64,000 bases of DNA from Actinokineospora diospyrosa (lineage in GTDB: Bacteria > Actinomycetota > Actinomycetes > Mycobacteriales > Pseudonocardiaceae). Positions 41,598 to 50,890 of the stretch are shown one piece after another (position 1 is the first letter of the stretch; each line of letters starts with the position of its first letter). The stretch is from contig NZ_JAMTCO010000015.1 in the NCBI RefSeq assembly GCF_024171925.1, positions 1-64,000 on the forward strand, in the 5' to 3' direction. The notes beneath the pieces are model-generated. The model did no database searches, was not told the DNA's origin, and worked only from the letters and a program-made list of their open reading frames with translations. The translations under genes and the position numbers were made by a program.

Positions 41598-41625
41598 CGG
41601 CCCCGTCCCGCCCGGGATGGGGCCG
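41598..41625 (+). terminator. intrinsic-type hairpin after the DxDxDG gene
   Basis: CGGCCCCGTCCCG (41598-41610) pairs with CGGGATGGGGCCG (41613-41625) with one mismatch and a 2-nt loop, 6 bp after the stop. There is no U-tract, as is usual in high-G+C actinomycetes. Confidence 0.6.
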
Positions 41626-41685
41626 CGGGATCAGCCCACCGAGAACGACCGCCCGGCGCGCCCCGGAGCCGGGCAAGCTGGGCGC

Positions 41686-42186
41686 ATGGCTGAGATCGAC
41701 GTCGTCCTCGGCGACATCACCGAACAACGCGTCGACGCGATCGTGAACGCGGCGAACGAGTCCCTGCTCGGCGGCGGCGGGGTCGACGGCGCGATCCACC
41801 GGGCGGCCGGGCCCGGGCTGGCCGAGGCGGGTGCCGCCATCGCCCCGTGCGCCCCGGGCGACGCCAAGGCGACACCCGCGTTCGACCTGGCCCCCGTGCG
41901 GCACGTGATCCACACCGTCGGCCCGGTGTGGGCGGGCGGCGGCCACGGCGAGGCCGACACGCTCGCCTCCTGCTACCGCCGCGCCCTGCTGGTCGCCGAC
42001 GAACTCGGCGCCGACAGCATCGCCTTCCCCGCGATCGCCACCGGCGTCTACGGCTTCCCCACCGCCCAAGCGGCCCGGATCGCCGTCGCCACGGTCCGCG
42101 CCACCCCGACCAACGCCACCCGGATCACCTTCGTCGCCTTCGACGAGGACACCCACGCGGCACTCACGGCCGCTCTCGATGGCTAG
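41686..42186 (+). CDS. macrodomain protein (O-acetyl-ADP-ribose deacetylase-like)
   Basis: There are 166 residues forming a single macrodomain. [34 protein letters not shown] contains the Asp, Asn and Gly-rich loop of the MacroD class that bind the distal ribose and phosphates. [10 protein letters not shown] and [15 protein letters not shown] are further standard strands. Such enzymes remove O-acetyl-ADP-ribose acetyl groups or mono-ADP-ribose from proteins. ATG 41686 gives the family length. It stands alone. The following 265 bp (42187-42452) hold no gene I can support and are poorer in G+C than average. Confidence 0.9.
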   Translation: MAEIDVVLGDITEQRVDAIVNAANESLLGGGGVDGAIHRAAGPGLAEAGAAIAPCAPGDAKATPAFDLAPVRHVIHTVGPVWAGGGHGEADTLASCYRRALLVADELGADSIAFPAIATGVYGFPTAQAARIAVATVRATPTNATRITFVAFDEDTHAALTAALDG

Positions 42187-42452
42187 CCCTGGAACCGACC
42201 CGGGGGTCAGCGCAGGTCTGGCAGGGATTGCCCGGTGTTCCACGAGCCAGAACGGGTAGCTTGCCTCAATACGGAATAAGGATCGCGGCCTCGACTCATG
42301 CAATGGATGTAGTGACCGATCCATCTCCAAGTAGCTGTACAGCTCGTTCCCGCTTCATGGTCTGCGCCTCACACGGGGCGTAATCAGTGGCAAGGCCACT
42401 CTCGTGACGTCGTCTCACCAGGCCCGCAGGAGCAACGACTAGCCTGGAGTCC

Positions 42453-43592
42453 GTGCCAGCCGTTGTCTCCTCATTCAAGGTCGGGCCATACCCGGTGAGT
42501 CCGCCGGTGGTGCTGGCGCCGATGGCTGGCATCACGAACGTGGCGTTCCGGCAGCTCTGCCGGGAGTTCGGCAGCGCCACCTCGCTGTACGTGTGCGAGA
42601 TGGTCACTGCCCGCGCCATCGTCGAGCGGGACTCCAAGACGCTGGAGATGATGACCTTTGGCGCGGATGAGCACCCGCGGTCGTTGCAGCTCTACAGCGT
42701 GGACCCGAAGAACGTCACCGACGCGGTCAGGATCATTGCCGCCGAGGGGATGGCCGACCACCTGGACATGAACTTCGGCTGCCCGGTGCCCAAGGTGACC
42801 CGCAAGGGCGGCGGCGCGGCACTGCCCTACAAGCGGCGGCTGTTCGCCCAGATCGTCCGGGCTGCCGTCGAGGCGGCGGCGCCTGCCGGGATCCCGGTGA
42901 CGGTCAAGTTCCGGGTCGGCATCGACGAGGAGCACCACACCTACCTGGACGCGGGGCGGATCGCCGAGGCGGAGGGTGCGGTCGCGGTCGCGCTGCACGC
43001 CAGGACAGCGGCGCAGCGGTACTCGGGGCAGGCGGACTGGTCGCGGATCGCGCGGCTCAAAGAAGCGGTCACGACCATCCCGGTGTTGGGCAACGGCGAC
43101 ATCTTCAGCGCAGAAGACGCAGTGAAAATGGTGCGCGAGACCGGCTGCGACGGTGTCGTAGTGGGTCGGGGGTGCCTGGGCAGGCCGTGGCTGTTCCGGG
43201 AGCTGCACGCCGCGTTGACCGGGCAGCCCGTCCCAGCCGGACCGTCGCTAGGCGAGGTCGGGGCGATCCTGCACCGGCACGCCATCTTGATGGTCGACCA
43301 CATCGGCGAGGACAAGGGCGTGCGCGACCTGCGCAAACACATGGCCTGGTACCTGCGCGGCTTCCCTATAGGCGCAGACCTGCGCAAGGCGTTTGGGCTG
43401 GTGTCGACGCTCGCCGAGCTAGAGGACCTGATCGGCAAGCTCGACCACGACGCCCCTTACCCCGCCGAGGCTGAAGGCCCGCGTGGACGCCAGGGGTCGC
43501 CGGGGCGGGTGGTCCTACCGGAGGGGTGGCTGGACGACCCGGAGGATGCCGCTGTGCCGGACGGTGCCGAGCTGATGCACTCGGGGGGCTGA
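42453..43592 (+). CDS. dusB: tRNA-dihydrouridine synthase (DusB/NifR3)
   Basis: There are 379 residues. The TIM barrel has VVLAPMAGITNVAFRQLCREFG (FMN site), MNFGCPVPKVTRKGGGAAL with the catalytic Cys, VKFRVGIDEEHHTY, LHARTAAQRYSG and VLGNGDIFSAEDA. The C-terminal helical RNA-binding domain includes LRKHMAWYLRGFPIGADLRKAF. The enzyme reduces specific uridines of tRNA with NADPH. The GTG start at 42453 gives a typical N-terminus. The last ~45 residues are an unconserved tail. It corresponds to Rv0823c in the syntenic block. Its stop overlaps the next ATG (TGATG). Confidence 0.93.
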   Translation: MPAVVSSFKVGPYPVSPPVVLAPMAGITNVAFRQLCREFGSATSLYVCEMVTARAIVERDSKTLEMMTFGADEHPRSLQLYSVDPKNVTDAVRIIAAEGMADHLDMNFGCPVPKVTRKGGGAALPYKRRLFAQIVRAAVEAAAPAGIPVTVKFRVGIDEEHHTYLDAGRIAEAEGAVAVALHARTAAQRYSGQADWSRIARLKEAVTTIPVLGNGDIFSAEDAVKMVRETGCDGVVVGRGCLGRPWLFRELHAALTGQPVPAGPSLGEVGAILHRHAILMVDHIGEDKGVRDLRKHMAWYLRGFPIGADLRKAFGLVSTLAELEDLIGKLDHDAPYPAEAEGPRGRQGSPGRVVLPEGWLDDPEDAAVPDGAELMHSGG

Positions 43593-44038
43593 TGCGCGCG
43601 CTACCGGGTGTCCTGCTCGTGCTGCTCGCCGTGGCCGGGTGCGCCAACGCCATCCAGGGCACGCCGGTGCCCGCGGCCGCCGCCGCCCCGAACCGCGAGC
43701 TGGTCGACCGCTACTTCACCGACCTGAACGAGGCCGGGAAGGAGGGGTACAGCGCGCAGCGGGACTTCCTGCGCCGCACCCAGCACCCCGACTTCACCGC
43801 CGACTGCGACCTGGGCGGCCTGACGCTGCGGATCGAGCCAGCGCTGTCCACCCTGCGCGCCGACCCGAAGTGGAAGCCGGAGAAGTCGACCAAGCACCCG
43901 CGCGGGGACGTCTACGTGGTGGGCGTGTCGGTGCGGATCCGGCGCGACAGCGCGACCCTGGCCGAGCAGATCGGGTCCCAGCGGGTCGTGGTCCTCGACG
44001 GCAAGACCTACGGCTTCACTCCCTGCCCGACCAGGTGA
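43592..44038 (+). CDS. lipoprotein (148 aa)
   Basis: There are 148 residues with the signal MRALPGVLLVLLAVAGC, lipidated Cys at 17. The mature part resembles small NTF2-like lipoproteins: NRELVDRYFTDLNEAGKEGYSAQRDFLRRTQHPDF, a Cys in FTADCDLGGL and another in FTPCPTR that may pair, and a central VYVVGVSVRIRRDSATLAEQIG strand-helix. The function is unknown. It is coupled by TGATG to dusB, which has no obvious functional link to a cell-surface protein. Confidence 0.8.
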   Translation: MRALPGVLLVLLAVAGCANAIQGTPVPAAAAAPNRELVDRYFTDLNEAGKEGYSAQRDFLRRTQHPDFTADCDLGGLTLRIEPALSTLRADPKWKPEKSTKHPRGDVYVVGVSVRIRRDSATLAEQIGSQRVVVLDGKTYGFTPCPTR

Positions 44039-44211
44039 CTCCGATCGGGTGACATCGGCCGTGCGCGGATCGCGACCGACCTGGGCAACAGTCACTTGTT
44101 TGGAGCAGTGTGGCGTCCACCAGTAGGGGGAATTCCTGCGTCCATGCGTCCCGGTCGCTCAAGCGCGGCGTCAATCCGGACGACACACACGTACGTAGGG
44201 AGGTGACCGCC

Positions 44212-45135
44212 GTGGCCGTTCTGGGACGAGGCGTCGCGAAGCCCGACCCCGACCAGCGGGACAGCCCGTGGCGGGACCACCGGGTCAGCGAACCGACCGT
44301 TCCGCTGCGCCACCCCGCGATCACCGAACGCGGGGAGAACCCCGAGGACCCGCCCGCGGACACGGCCAACCTGGTCAGCCTGCACGAGTCCATCGCGGCC
44401 CTGCTCGCCTCCCGGGGCCAGTACCGGCAGGCCTACCAGCACCTGCGCTCGGCGCTGGACCTCATGTCGGAGATGAGCGCGCCCCCGCAGATCCCCGAGC
44501 AGTTCCGCCGCGAGGTCGACCGGCTGCGCCGCGAGCACGCCGAGGCGCACGAACAGAGCATCCGCGACAGCCTCACCGCCAGCTACAACCGCCGCTACCT
44601 GGACCAGCGCCTGGTCGACCTGGTCGCCGAGCAGGGCACCGCGGACGGGCTCGGCGTGGCGCTGGTGGACCTCGACTGGTTCAAGCAGGTCAACGACACC
44701 TTCGGCCACCTGGTCGGCGACCGGGTGCTGCAGCGGGTGGTCGAACTGCTGCAGGACGGCCTCCCGGAGGGCGGCTTCTGCGCGCGCTACGGCGGCGAGG
44801 AGTTCGTGCTGGTGCTGCCGGGCGTCGACAGGGCGACCGCGGTCGACATCGCCGAGGCGGCGCGGGGGCGGGTGGAGCGGTACCCGTGGTCGAGCCTGGT
44901 GCTGGGCCTGCGCGTCACGGTGAGCATCGGACTGGCACACGAACCGGCCATCCGAGTGGCGGACAACACACCGGCCGCTCCGGAGCGTCAACTGCGCGAG
45001 GCGGACGCGTTGCTCTACACCGCGAAGCAGTCCGGGCGCAACGCCGTCGCATACCTGCTGGAAGGGACCGCTCACCTGGCCGGAGCGGCGGCGGGGCGGC
45101 GCGCGATCGCGACACCGAGGGCCTCTGCACGATAA
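44212..45135 (+). CDS. diguanylate cyclase (GGDEF domain)
   Basis: There are 307 residues. An N-terminal ~95-residue region is followed by a short coiled helix (QYRQAYQHLRSALDLMSEM, like a TPR pair) and then the GGDEF domain from about residue 115. The catalytic motif is GGEEF at 194-198 in ARYGGEEFVLVLPG, with the upstream DLDWFKQVNDTFGH metal/substrate loop intact. The inhibitory RxxD site normally five residues before the motif is missing (LPEGGFCA), so product inhibition is unlikely. No membrane segment is seen. GTG 44212 has AGGGAGG 8 nt upstream. It makes c-di-GMP, which in actinomycetes controls development. Confidence 0.9.
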   Translation: MAVLGRGVAKPDPDQRDSPWRDHRVSEPTVPLRHPAITERGENPEDPPADTANLVSLHESIAALLASRGQYRQAYQHLRSALDLMSEMSAPPQIPEQFRREVDRLRREHAEAHEQSIRDSLTASYNRRYLDQRLVDLVAEQGTADGLGVALVDLDWFKQVNDTFGHLVGDRVLQRVVELLQDGLPEGGFCARYGGEEFVLVLPGVDRATAVDIAEAARGRVERYPWSSLVLGLRVTVSIGLAHEPAIRVADNTPAAPERQLREADALLYTAKQSGRNAVAYLLEGTAHLAGAAAGRRAIATPRASAR

Positions 45136-45142
45136 GTACCTC

Positions 45143-45169
45143 GCCCGACCGGGGTTACCCTGATCGGGC
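45143..45169 (+). terminator. hairpin after the diguanylate cyclase gene
   Basis: GCCCGACCGG (45143-45152) pairs with CTGATCGGGC (45160-45169) with one mismatch and one wobble; GGT/ACC extends the stem. It lies 8 bp after the stop. Confidence 0.45.
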
Positions 45170-45365
45170 TAGAGCCGTGCGCGGAACTCCGTACTGATAG
45201 TGAACGAAACCCGGTCTGCCATCGTCATGAGGGACAGCCATCCGTACTATCGCTCCCGCAGCGTGACACGATCGGGTAAGCAACCGAACGCGGCACAGCA
45301 ACGTGTTGATAACCAACCGACAACGGTTCGCGCACTGCGGAGCCTCTCGAATGGAAGGAGCACGG

Positions 45366-48300
45366 GTGTCCGACGACCACGACCGCGCCCCGGGCTCCTC
45401 GACCGGTGGCAAGCGCCGGGCCCCGGAACCGGCCGAGCAGCCCCGACGCAGGCGCCGGTCGATGGAGGGCGCGGGCGGGGTCAGCGTTTCCGACCTGGTC
45501 GAGCGGCACAGCGGCTCCCGGTCGAACCTGATGCCGATACCCGAGGCGGACGAGCCGGACGAGGTACCGAGACACCAGGGCGGCCGCCGAGCCGCCCCGG
45601 AGCCGCCCTCCCGGCACGCCGCCGAGCCGCCCGCGGGCCGCGAGGTGCCGGACGTGCACCGCAACGTGATCAGCACGGGCGGCCGCCGCAGCGCCCCGGA
45701 ACTCCCGCCGGAACCGCCCCGCCAGCCAGAGCCACCCCGCCAGGCAGAGCCCGTCCGCCAGGCTGAGCCGCCCGCGCGGCGCAGCAGGACCGCCACGCAC
45801 GCGGTCCCCGCCGACGTCCTCGCCCAGTCCACCGGCCAGCCCGTCGACCGCCCCACGCGCGCGGTCCGGGACGAGGACGAGCGCCCCAAGTCGGTCGTCG
45901 ACCTGCTCGGGCCCGACGCGACCACCGGCAAGCGCGCCAAGAAGGAAACCTTCGCCGAATCGGCCAGCCGCGGTCGCGCGGACGCCAAGCGGACGCTGCC
46001 CGGCAACCCGCCGCCGCCCCCGGCCCGGCACACCGAAGAACCCCCGGCGGGTCGCCGCGCCCGCCCGGAGCCCGAGCCGACCGGTAGGCGCGCCCGGCCC
46101 GAGCCCCCAGCCGCGCCGGAGCCCCCGCGTTCCGAGCCCGCCGCGCTGAGCGAGCCGACCCGGTCCGAGCGGTTCGACAACCGCCGCCCCGCGCTCAGCG
46201 AACCGACCCGCTCGGAGCCGCAACGGCGTCCGGCCGCGTTAAGCGAGCCGACCCGGTCCGAACCCCGGCGTGGCCCGGCTCGGCCGTCCGGCACCCCGGA
46301 CTTCCCGCTCGACGACCGGGGTGGCCGCCGCGCACTGCCCGAGGCCGTGCCGCCGTTCTCGGAGAACCGGCCGCCGTCCCCCGGCCGCCGCGGCCCGCAG
46401 GACCGCCCGTTCACCCCTGCGGGCGAGGCACCCCGCCCGCCCGCGCCGGGCCGCCCCCGGCACCCGGGTGACGCGGACGTCGACCACCCGCTTGAGGCGC
46501 CGCGCGGGACGGGCTCGCAGCCCGCACCCGGCCGCACCCCGCCGCCCGGGCCAACCGGACCGACCGGGCAGCACCCGGCACCCGGCCGCCGCCCCGAGCC
46601 CGGCCGCCCGGGCGCGCAGTCGCTGCCCAACCGCCGTCCCGACGGCCTCGGCCCGGGGCCCCGCCCGGAGCCGGGTCGCACCGGCGCGCACCCGGTCCCG
46701 GAGCACCTCAACGGGCACGGCCCGGTCGAGCCCCGCCAACCGGAGCAGAACCGGCGCCCCGACCACACCGGCGCCCACCCGGTCCCGGACCACGCCAACG
46801 GCAACCGGCGGCCCGACCACACGGGTGCCCACCCGATCCCGGAGCACCTCAACGGCCGCGGCCCGGTCGAGCCGCACGCCAACGGCAACCGGCGACCCGA
46901 GCCCGGCCACACCGGCGCGCACCCCGTACCGGAGCACCTCAACGGCCGCGGCCCAGTGGAACCGCACGTCAACGGCAACCGCCCGCCCGAGCAGAACCGG
47001 CGCCCCGACCACACCGGCGCCCACCCGATCCCGCCGGAGCACGCGAACGGCAACCGCCGCCCGGAGCCCGGTCGCACCGGCGCGCACCCCATCCCGCCCG
47101 AGGCCAACCGGCAGCCCAACCAGGGGCCGCTCTACGCGCCCCAGGGCACCGGCGGCCACCCGCACCCGGGACCGCCGCGCCGCCCGGAGCAGCAGGTGGA
47201 CGGCCAGCACGGCACCGGGTCGCACCCCATCCCCGGCGGACCGCGGCGCCCCGAGCAGGACCACGGGCTCGGCACCGGGTCGCACCCGATCCCCGGCGGA
47301 CCGCGGCGCCCGGACCAGGACCTGGGTACCGGGTCGCACCCGCACCCGCAGCGGACCGGCGCGCACCCCCTGCCCGGCCGCGGTGAGGCGAGCGGCGCGC
47401 ACCCGGTCGTCACCGAGCCGGGCCGGGAGAAGCCGAGGATCCCCAGCCAGCAGCCGCCGGGGCAGTCATCGATGCCGCCCCTGCCCGCGCCCGAGGGGAA
47501 GCTGACCCCGCCGCCGAACGTGTCGCAGCAGGAACTGGTCGGGCTCACCACCGAGATGGAGCCGATCGGCGAGGCCGTGCAGAAGCGGCGGCGGGTCGAC
47601 CAGACCCTGGCCCGCTTCTCCAAGGTGCACGACGAGATGCGCGCCGAGGAGAAGGCCAAGAAGTCCAAGCGGCTCAAGACCCCGTGGGGTTCGGACGCGG
47701 CCGAACTGGACGAGAAGCTCGACGAACTGGCCGCGATGCCCGCGGAGCCAACGGTTGTCGTCGCCGCGATCGCGCAGGACGACGGCGACGACATCGACGG
47801 CGGCCGAGGCCGGGGCAGCCGGGACGATGACGGTGGCGACGGCGGGGACGACGACCCCAAGCCCAAGCGCGGCCGGTGGTCGTTGCTGGCCAAGGTGTTC
47901 TCCGGGTCCGCCGCGGTCGTGGTGTTCGCCGCGACCGGGGTCGGTTGGGGCATCAAGGAATGGGCCAACAACAACATCGAGCAGGTCCGCGCGCTCGACC
48001 CGGGTTCGGCGGCCATCCAGAACGCCGAGGGCCAGCGCGGCGACGAGAACTTCCTGCTGGTCGGTTCGGACACCCGCGAGGGCGCCGAGGCCGAGGACGG
48101 GGTCGGCAACGCGAACGCGGTGCCCGGCGCCCGCTCGGACACGGTGATGATCGCGCACGTCCCCGCCGACCGCAGCCGCGTGGTGATCGTGTCCTTCCCG
48201 CGCGACCTGGAGATCAACCGGCCGGACTGCGAGCGGTTCGACCCCAAGGCGGCCAAGTACACCGGCGAGCACTCCCAGCCGCAGAAGAACACCAAGATGA

Positions 48301-49331
48301 ACACCGCCTACGAGGTCGGCGGACCGCTGTGCGTGACCAAGGTGGTGCAGGAGATCTCCGGCCTGCAGATCACCCGGTTCGTCGGCATCGACTTCAACGG
48401 CTTCCGCGGCATGGTCGACGCGGTGGACGGGGTCAACGTCTGCGTCGAGAAGCCGATGTTCGACACCACGCTCAACAAGTGGATAGTCAAGGACGCGGGC
48501 ACCGAGGTGCTGCTGCACGGCGAGCAGGCGCTGGACTTCGTGCGCGCCAGGCACGTGCGCGGCGACCCGACCTCGGACTACGGGCGGATCAAGCGCCAGC
48601 AGCGGTTCCTGTCCTCCTTGCTGCGCAAGGCGATGTCGGGCCAGGTGCTGCTCGACCCGTCGAAGCTGACCTCCTTCACCGGCGAGGTCGCCAAGTCCAC
48701 CTTCGGCGACAACATCGAAGTCGACTCGCTGATGCGGCTCGGCCAGTCGCTGCAGAGCCTGGAGGCGGGCCGGGTCACCTTCGTGACCGTGCCGACCGTC
48801 GGCATGCCGAACTCGCGCAACAACGAGGTGCTGCGCAAGGACGACGCCGACCGGCTGTTCCGGGCGATCATCAACAAGGAGGCGCTGCCCGGCGAGGCAC
48901 CGCCGCCGCCAGCGGGCACCGACGCGCAGCAGCAGGCGGCGCCGATCCGCGAGGCGGTCGACCCGAAGACGCTGAAGATCCAGGTGCTCAACGGCGGCAA
49001 CGCGACCGGCGGCATCGCCCGGCGCACCGCGGAGAAGCTGGAGGCCTTCGGTTTCACCGTGGTGCAGGTCAACCCGACCGCCGCGGTGCCGAGGACCGTT
49101 GTCCGCTACGGGAAGGGCCACGAGGCGGCCGCGCAGGCGCTGGTCTCCGCCGTCCCCGGCGCTCAACTGCAAGAAGACCCGTCGATGTCCGCGGCGCTGG
49201 TGCTGGTGCTCGGTCCCGAGTTCACCGGCCAGATCGTCGCCCCCGGTTCGCCGGGGACCGCGCCGGTGCCGGACCCGAAGCCGCTGCCCGGCCTGTCCAC
49301 CGTCAACGGCTCGGATGTGACCTGCGCCTAG
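45366..49331 (+). CDS. LytR-CpsA-Psr (LCP) family protein with ~840-residue Pro-rich cytosolic extension
   Basis: There are 1321 residues. Residues 1-740 are low-complexity, first R/E/P-rich, then with repeated TGAHPxPEHLNGRGPVEP-type units (at least six) and TGSHPIPGGPRRP units. A charged helix follows (740-790), an Asp/Gly tract, and a single membrane segment (about 840-860). The LCP domain (about 895-1075) has DENFLLVGSDTREG, ARSDTVMIAHV, VIVSFPRDLEI and DFVRARHVRGD. The C-terminal LytR_C domain (about 1200-1290) has KIQVLNGGNATGGIARRTAEKL. LCP enzymes attach glycopolymers such as arabinogalactan to peptidoglycan. GTG 45366 has GGAGCA-type ribosome site. It is the equivalent of Rv0822c, but far longer. 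Confidence 0.93.
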   Translation: MSDDHDRAPGSSTGGKRRAPEPAEQPRRRRRSMEGAGGVSVSDLVERHSGSRSNLMPIPEADEPDEVPRHQGGRRAAPEPPSRHAAEPPAGREVPDVHRNVISTGGRRSAPELPPEPPRQPEPPRQAEPVRQAEPPARRSRTATHAVPADVLAQSTGQPVDRPTRAVRDEDERPKSVVDLLGPDATTGKRAKKETFAESASRGRADAKRTLPGNPPPPPARHTEEPPAGRRARPEPEPTGRRARPEPPAAPEPPRSEPAALSEPTRSERFDNRRPALSEPTRSEPQRRPAALSEPTRSEPRRGPARPSGTPDFPLDDRGGRRALPEAVPPFSENRPPSPGRRGPQDRPFTPAGEAPRPPAPGRPRHPGDADVDHPLEAPRGTGSQPAPGRTPPPGPTGPTGQHPAPGRRPEPGRPGAQSLPNRRPDGLGPGPRPEPGRTGAHPVPEHLNGHGPVEPRQPEQNRRPDHTGAHPVPDHANGNRRPDHTGAHPIPEHLNGRGPVEPHANGNRRPEPGHTGAHPVPEHLNGRGPVEPHVNGNRPPEQNRRPDHTGAHPIPPEHANGNRRPEPGRTGAHPIPPEANRQPNQGPLYAPQGTGGHPHPGPPRRPEQQVDGQHGTGSHPIPGGPRRPEQDHGLGTGSHPIPGGPRRPDQDLGTGSHPHPQRTGAHPLPGRGEASGAHPVVTEPGREKPRIPSQQPPGQSSMPPLPAPEGKLTPPPNVSQQELVGLTTEMEPIGEAVQKRRRVDQTLARFSKVHDEMRAEEKAKKSKRLKTPWGSDAAELDEKLDELAAMPAEPTVVVAAIAQDDGDDIDGGRGRGSRDDDGGDGGDDDPKPKRGRWSLLAKVFSGSAAVVVFAATGVGWGIKEWANNNIEQVRALDPGSAAIQNAEGQRGDENFLLVGSDTREGAEAEDGVGNANAVPGARSDTVMIAHVPADRSRVVIVSFPRDLEINRPDCERFDPKAAKYTGEHSQPQKNTKMNTAYEVGGPLCVTKVVQEISGLQITRFVGIDFNGFRGMVDAVDGVNVCVEKPMFDTTLNKWIVKDAGTEVLLHGEQALDFVRARHVRGDPTSDYGRIKRQQRFLSSLLRKAMSGQVLLDPSKLTSFTGEVAKSTFGDNIEVDSLMRLGQSLQSLEAGRVTFVTVPTVGMPNSRNNEVLRKDDADRLFRAIINKEALPGEAPPPPAGTDAQQQAAPIREAVDPKTLKIQVLNGGNATGGIARRTAEKLEAFGFTVVQVNPTAAVPRTVVRYGKGHEAAAQALVSAVPGAQLQEDPSMSAALVLVLGPEFTGQIVAPGSPGTAPVPDPKPLPGLSTVNGSDVTCA

Positions 49332-49401
49332 TCGCAGTCCGTTCACCTCGGGTTCATCCGTGGATGGCGCGTCCCCGCCACCCGGCATCTAGGCTGTGCG
49401 C

Positions 49402-50067
49402 ATGCGTGAGGCCTACCATCTCGAACTCGGTCAGCTCGCCGTCAAGCTCGCGGGCATGTGCTCCCAGGTCGCCGAGGCGATGGAGCTCGCGACCCGTGCG
49501 CTGCTCGACGCGAACCTGAGCATCGCCGAACAGGTGATCAGCGGCGACGAGGCGATCGACAACGCCCGCTCGGAGTGCGAGGAGCAGGCGTACGCGCTGC
49601 TCGCGCTCCAGGCGCCGGTCGCCACCGACCTGCGCACCGTGCTCGCCGCCATCCACGCCGCGGAAAGCCTGGAACGGATGGGCGACCTCGCCCTGCACGT
49701 CGCCAAGGCCGCCCGGCGGCGCCACCCGGCCCCCGTGCTGCCCGAGCAGGTGCACGGCTACTTCGCCGAGATGGGCCGCATCGCGGTCGCCTTGGCGCGC
49801 AAGGCAGAAGAGGTCATCCACAGCCGCGACGTCGCGGCCGCCCGCGCCATCGAGGACGCCGATGACGAGATGGACGACCTGCACCGGCACCTGTTCACGC
49901 TCATCATGAACAAGGAGTGGGACCACGGCGTCGCCTCCGCGGTCGACGTGACGCTGCTCGGCCGCTTCTACGAGCGCTACGCCGACCACGCCGTCTCGGT
50001 CGCCAAGCGCGTCGTGTTCGTGGTCACCGGCCGGATGCCGGGCACCACCAGCGGCGACGACCTGTAA
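49402..50067 (+). CDS. phoU: phosphate-signalling regulator PhoU
   Basis: There are 221 residues of two PhoU three-helix repeats. Each carries the metal-binding signature: GDEAIDNARSECEEQAYALLA and ERMGDLALHVAKAA in the first, DADDEMDDLHRHLFTLIM and RFYERYADHAVSVAKRVVFVVTG in the second (read in parts). PhoU represses the Pho response when phosphate is sufficient by contacting the PstSCAB transporter and the sensor kinase. The ATG at 49402 is preferred to GTG 49396. In mycobacteria the counterpart phoY2 also lies convergent to pstB; here an ESX cassette separates them. Confidence 0.95.
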   Translation: MREAYHLELGQLAVKLAGMCSQVAEAMELATRALLDANLSIAEQVISGDEAIDNARSECEEQAYALLALQAPVATDLRTVLAAIHAAESLERMGDLALHVAKAARRRHPAPVLPEQVHGYFAEMGRIAVALARKAEEVIHSRDVAAARAIEDADDEMDDLHRHLFTLIMNKEWDHGVASAVDVTLLGRFYERYADHAVSVAKRVVFVVTGRMPGTTSGDDL

Positions 50068-50085
50068 CCCGATCCCCCGTACGTC

Positions 50086-50117
50086 GCGGCCGCGCCACCT
50101 CCGGGTGGGGCGGCCGC
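50086..50117. terminator. bidirectional hairpin between phoU and espG
   Basis: GCGGCCGCGCCACC (50086-50099) and GGTGGGGCGGCCGC (50104-50117) form a 14-bp stem with one mismatch and a 4-nt loop. It is placed between the two convergent stops and followed on the plus strand by CTTTAT. Confidence 0.75.
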
Positions 50118-50122
50118 TCGCT

Positions 50123-50884
50123 TTATCGCCTGGGCGTTGCCGCGGTGATGAGCTCGTCGAGCTGGCGGGTGAGCCTGCCCGCGTCCGCCGGGGAGTAGGT
50201 CGCCCGGATCGCGCCGTCGGGCTGCGGTCGGCTCACCGACAGGTAGCGGCCGGACTCGGTGTCGACCCACCCGACCGTGCCAGCGTCGACCTCCCTGCCG
50301 TGCCTGCCCCGGCCGCTGATCGAGAAGAACCCGTAGCCGGTGCGCGGGCGCTCCAGCATGGTCGCCGCCAACCGCAGCTGCGTGTCCGAAGTGGACCTCG
50401 GGGCGCGGACCGGCTGCACGTAACCGTCTTGCCGCGCGGCGGGCGCCTCGGTCACCATGACCGACTGGCCGGGTCCGGCGGCCGACTTGGGCAGCAGGTC
50501 GACCAGCGCGCGGCCGACCGAGCCGGGCGACATCAGCTCGAAGCGGATCATCTGTCCTTCTTGGACCACCAGAACCGCTGTCGTGCCAACGACCGCGGCC
50601 CGCGCCCTGATTGGACGGTCTTTGTCGACGGTGCCCATCACGCCGACACCGACGTCGTACTCGCACGCGGTCCGCAGCGCGGACTCGACATCCGGGTCGA
50701 CCTGGTCGCGACCGATGAGTCCACGACCGTAGAGGTCGGCGAACACGGCCTTCGCGATGCGGTCGCGGTCCTCGGCGAGCCTGCCGAAACTGGGCACCTC
50801 GAGGGGGAACAGCCGCGGGTTGACGCCCAGCACCTGGCTGAGCGTGTCGACCGCGGCCAGGGACAGCGTGAACGAGGTTGGCAT
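50123..50884 (-). CDS. EspG-family type VII secretion chaperone
   Basis: There are 253 residues, an alpha/beta cytosolic fold of the ESX secretion-associated EspG family. The N-terminal MPTSFTLSLAAVDTLSQVLG helix leads to the central VGVMGTVDKDRPIRARAAVVGTTAVLVVQEGQMIRFEL sheet (in parts), and YVQPVRAPRSTSDTQLRLAATML and GYGFFSISGRGRHG are also family-like. EspG binds the helical tip of PPE proteins and keeps them soluble for secretion. It is encoded 6 bp after the PPE-like gene, its likely client. It has no signal peptide. It converges on phoU with a bidirectional hairpin in between. Confidence 0.85.
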   Translation of the reverse strand: MPTSFTLSLAAVDTLSQVLGVNPRLFPLEVPSFGRLAEDRDRIAKAVFADLYGRGLIGRDQVDPDVESALRTACEYDVGVGVMGTVDKDRPIRARAAVVGTTAVLVVQEGQMIRFELMSPGSVGRALVDLLPKSAAGPGQSVMVTEAPAARQDGYVQPVRAPRSTSDTQLRLAATMLERPRTGYGFFSISGRGRHGREVDAGTVGWVDTESGRYLSVSRPQPDGAIRATYSPADAGRLTRQLDELITAATPRR

Positions 50885-50890
50885 CTAGCG

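Noticed and set aside
42187-42452. A gene or remnant upstream of dusB
   Set aside because: The short frames lack ribosome sites and recognisable motifs. Lower G+C is explained by a promoter region.
46670-47400. Tandem DNA repeats suggesting a mobile or satellite element
   Set aside because: They encode the TGAHP-type units of the LCP protein and stay in frame.
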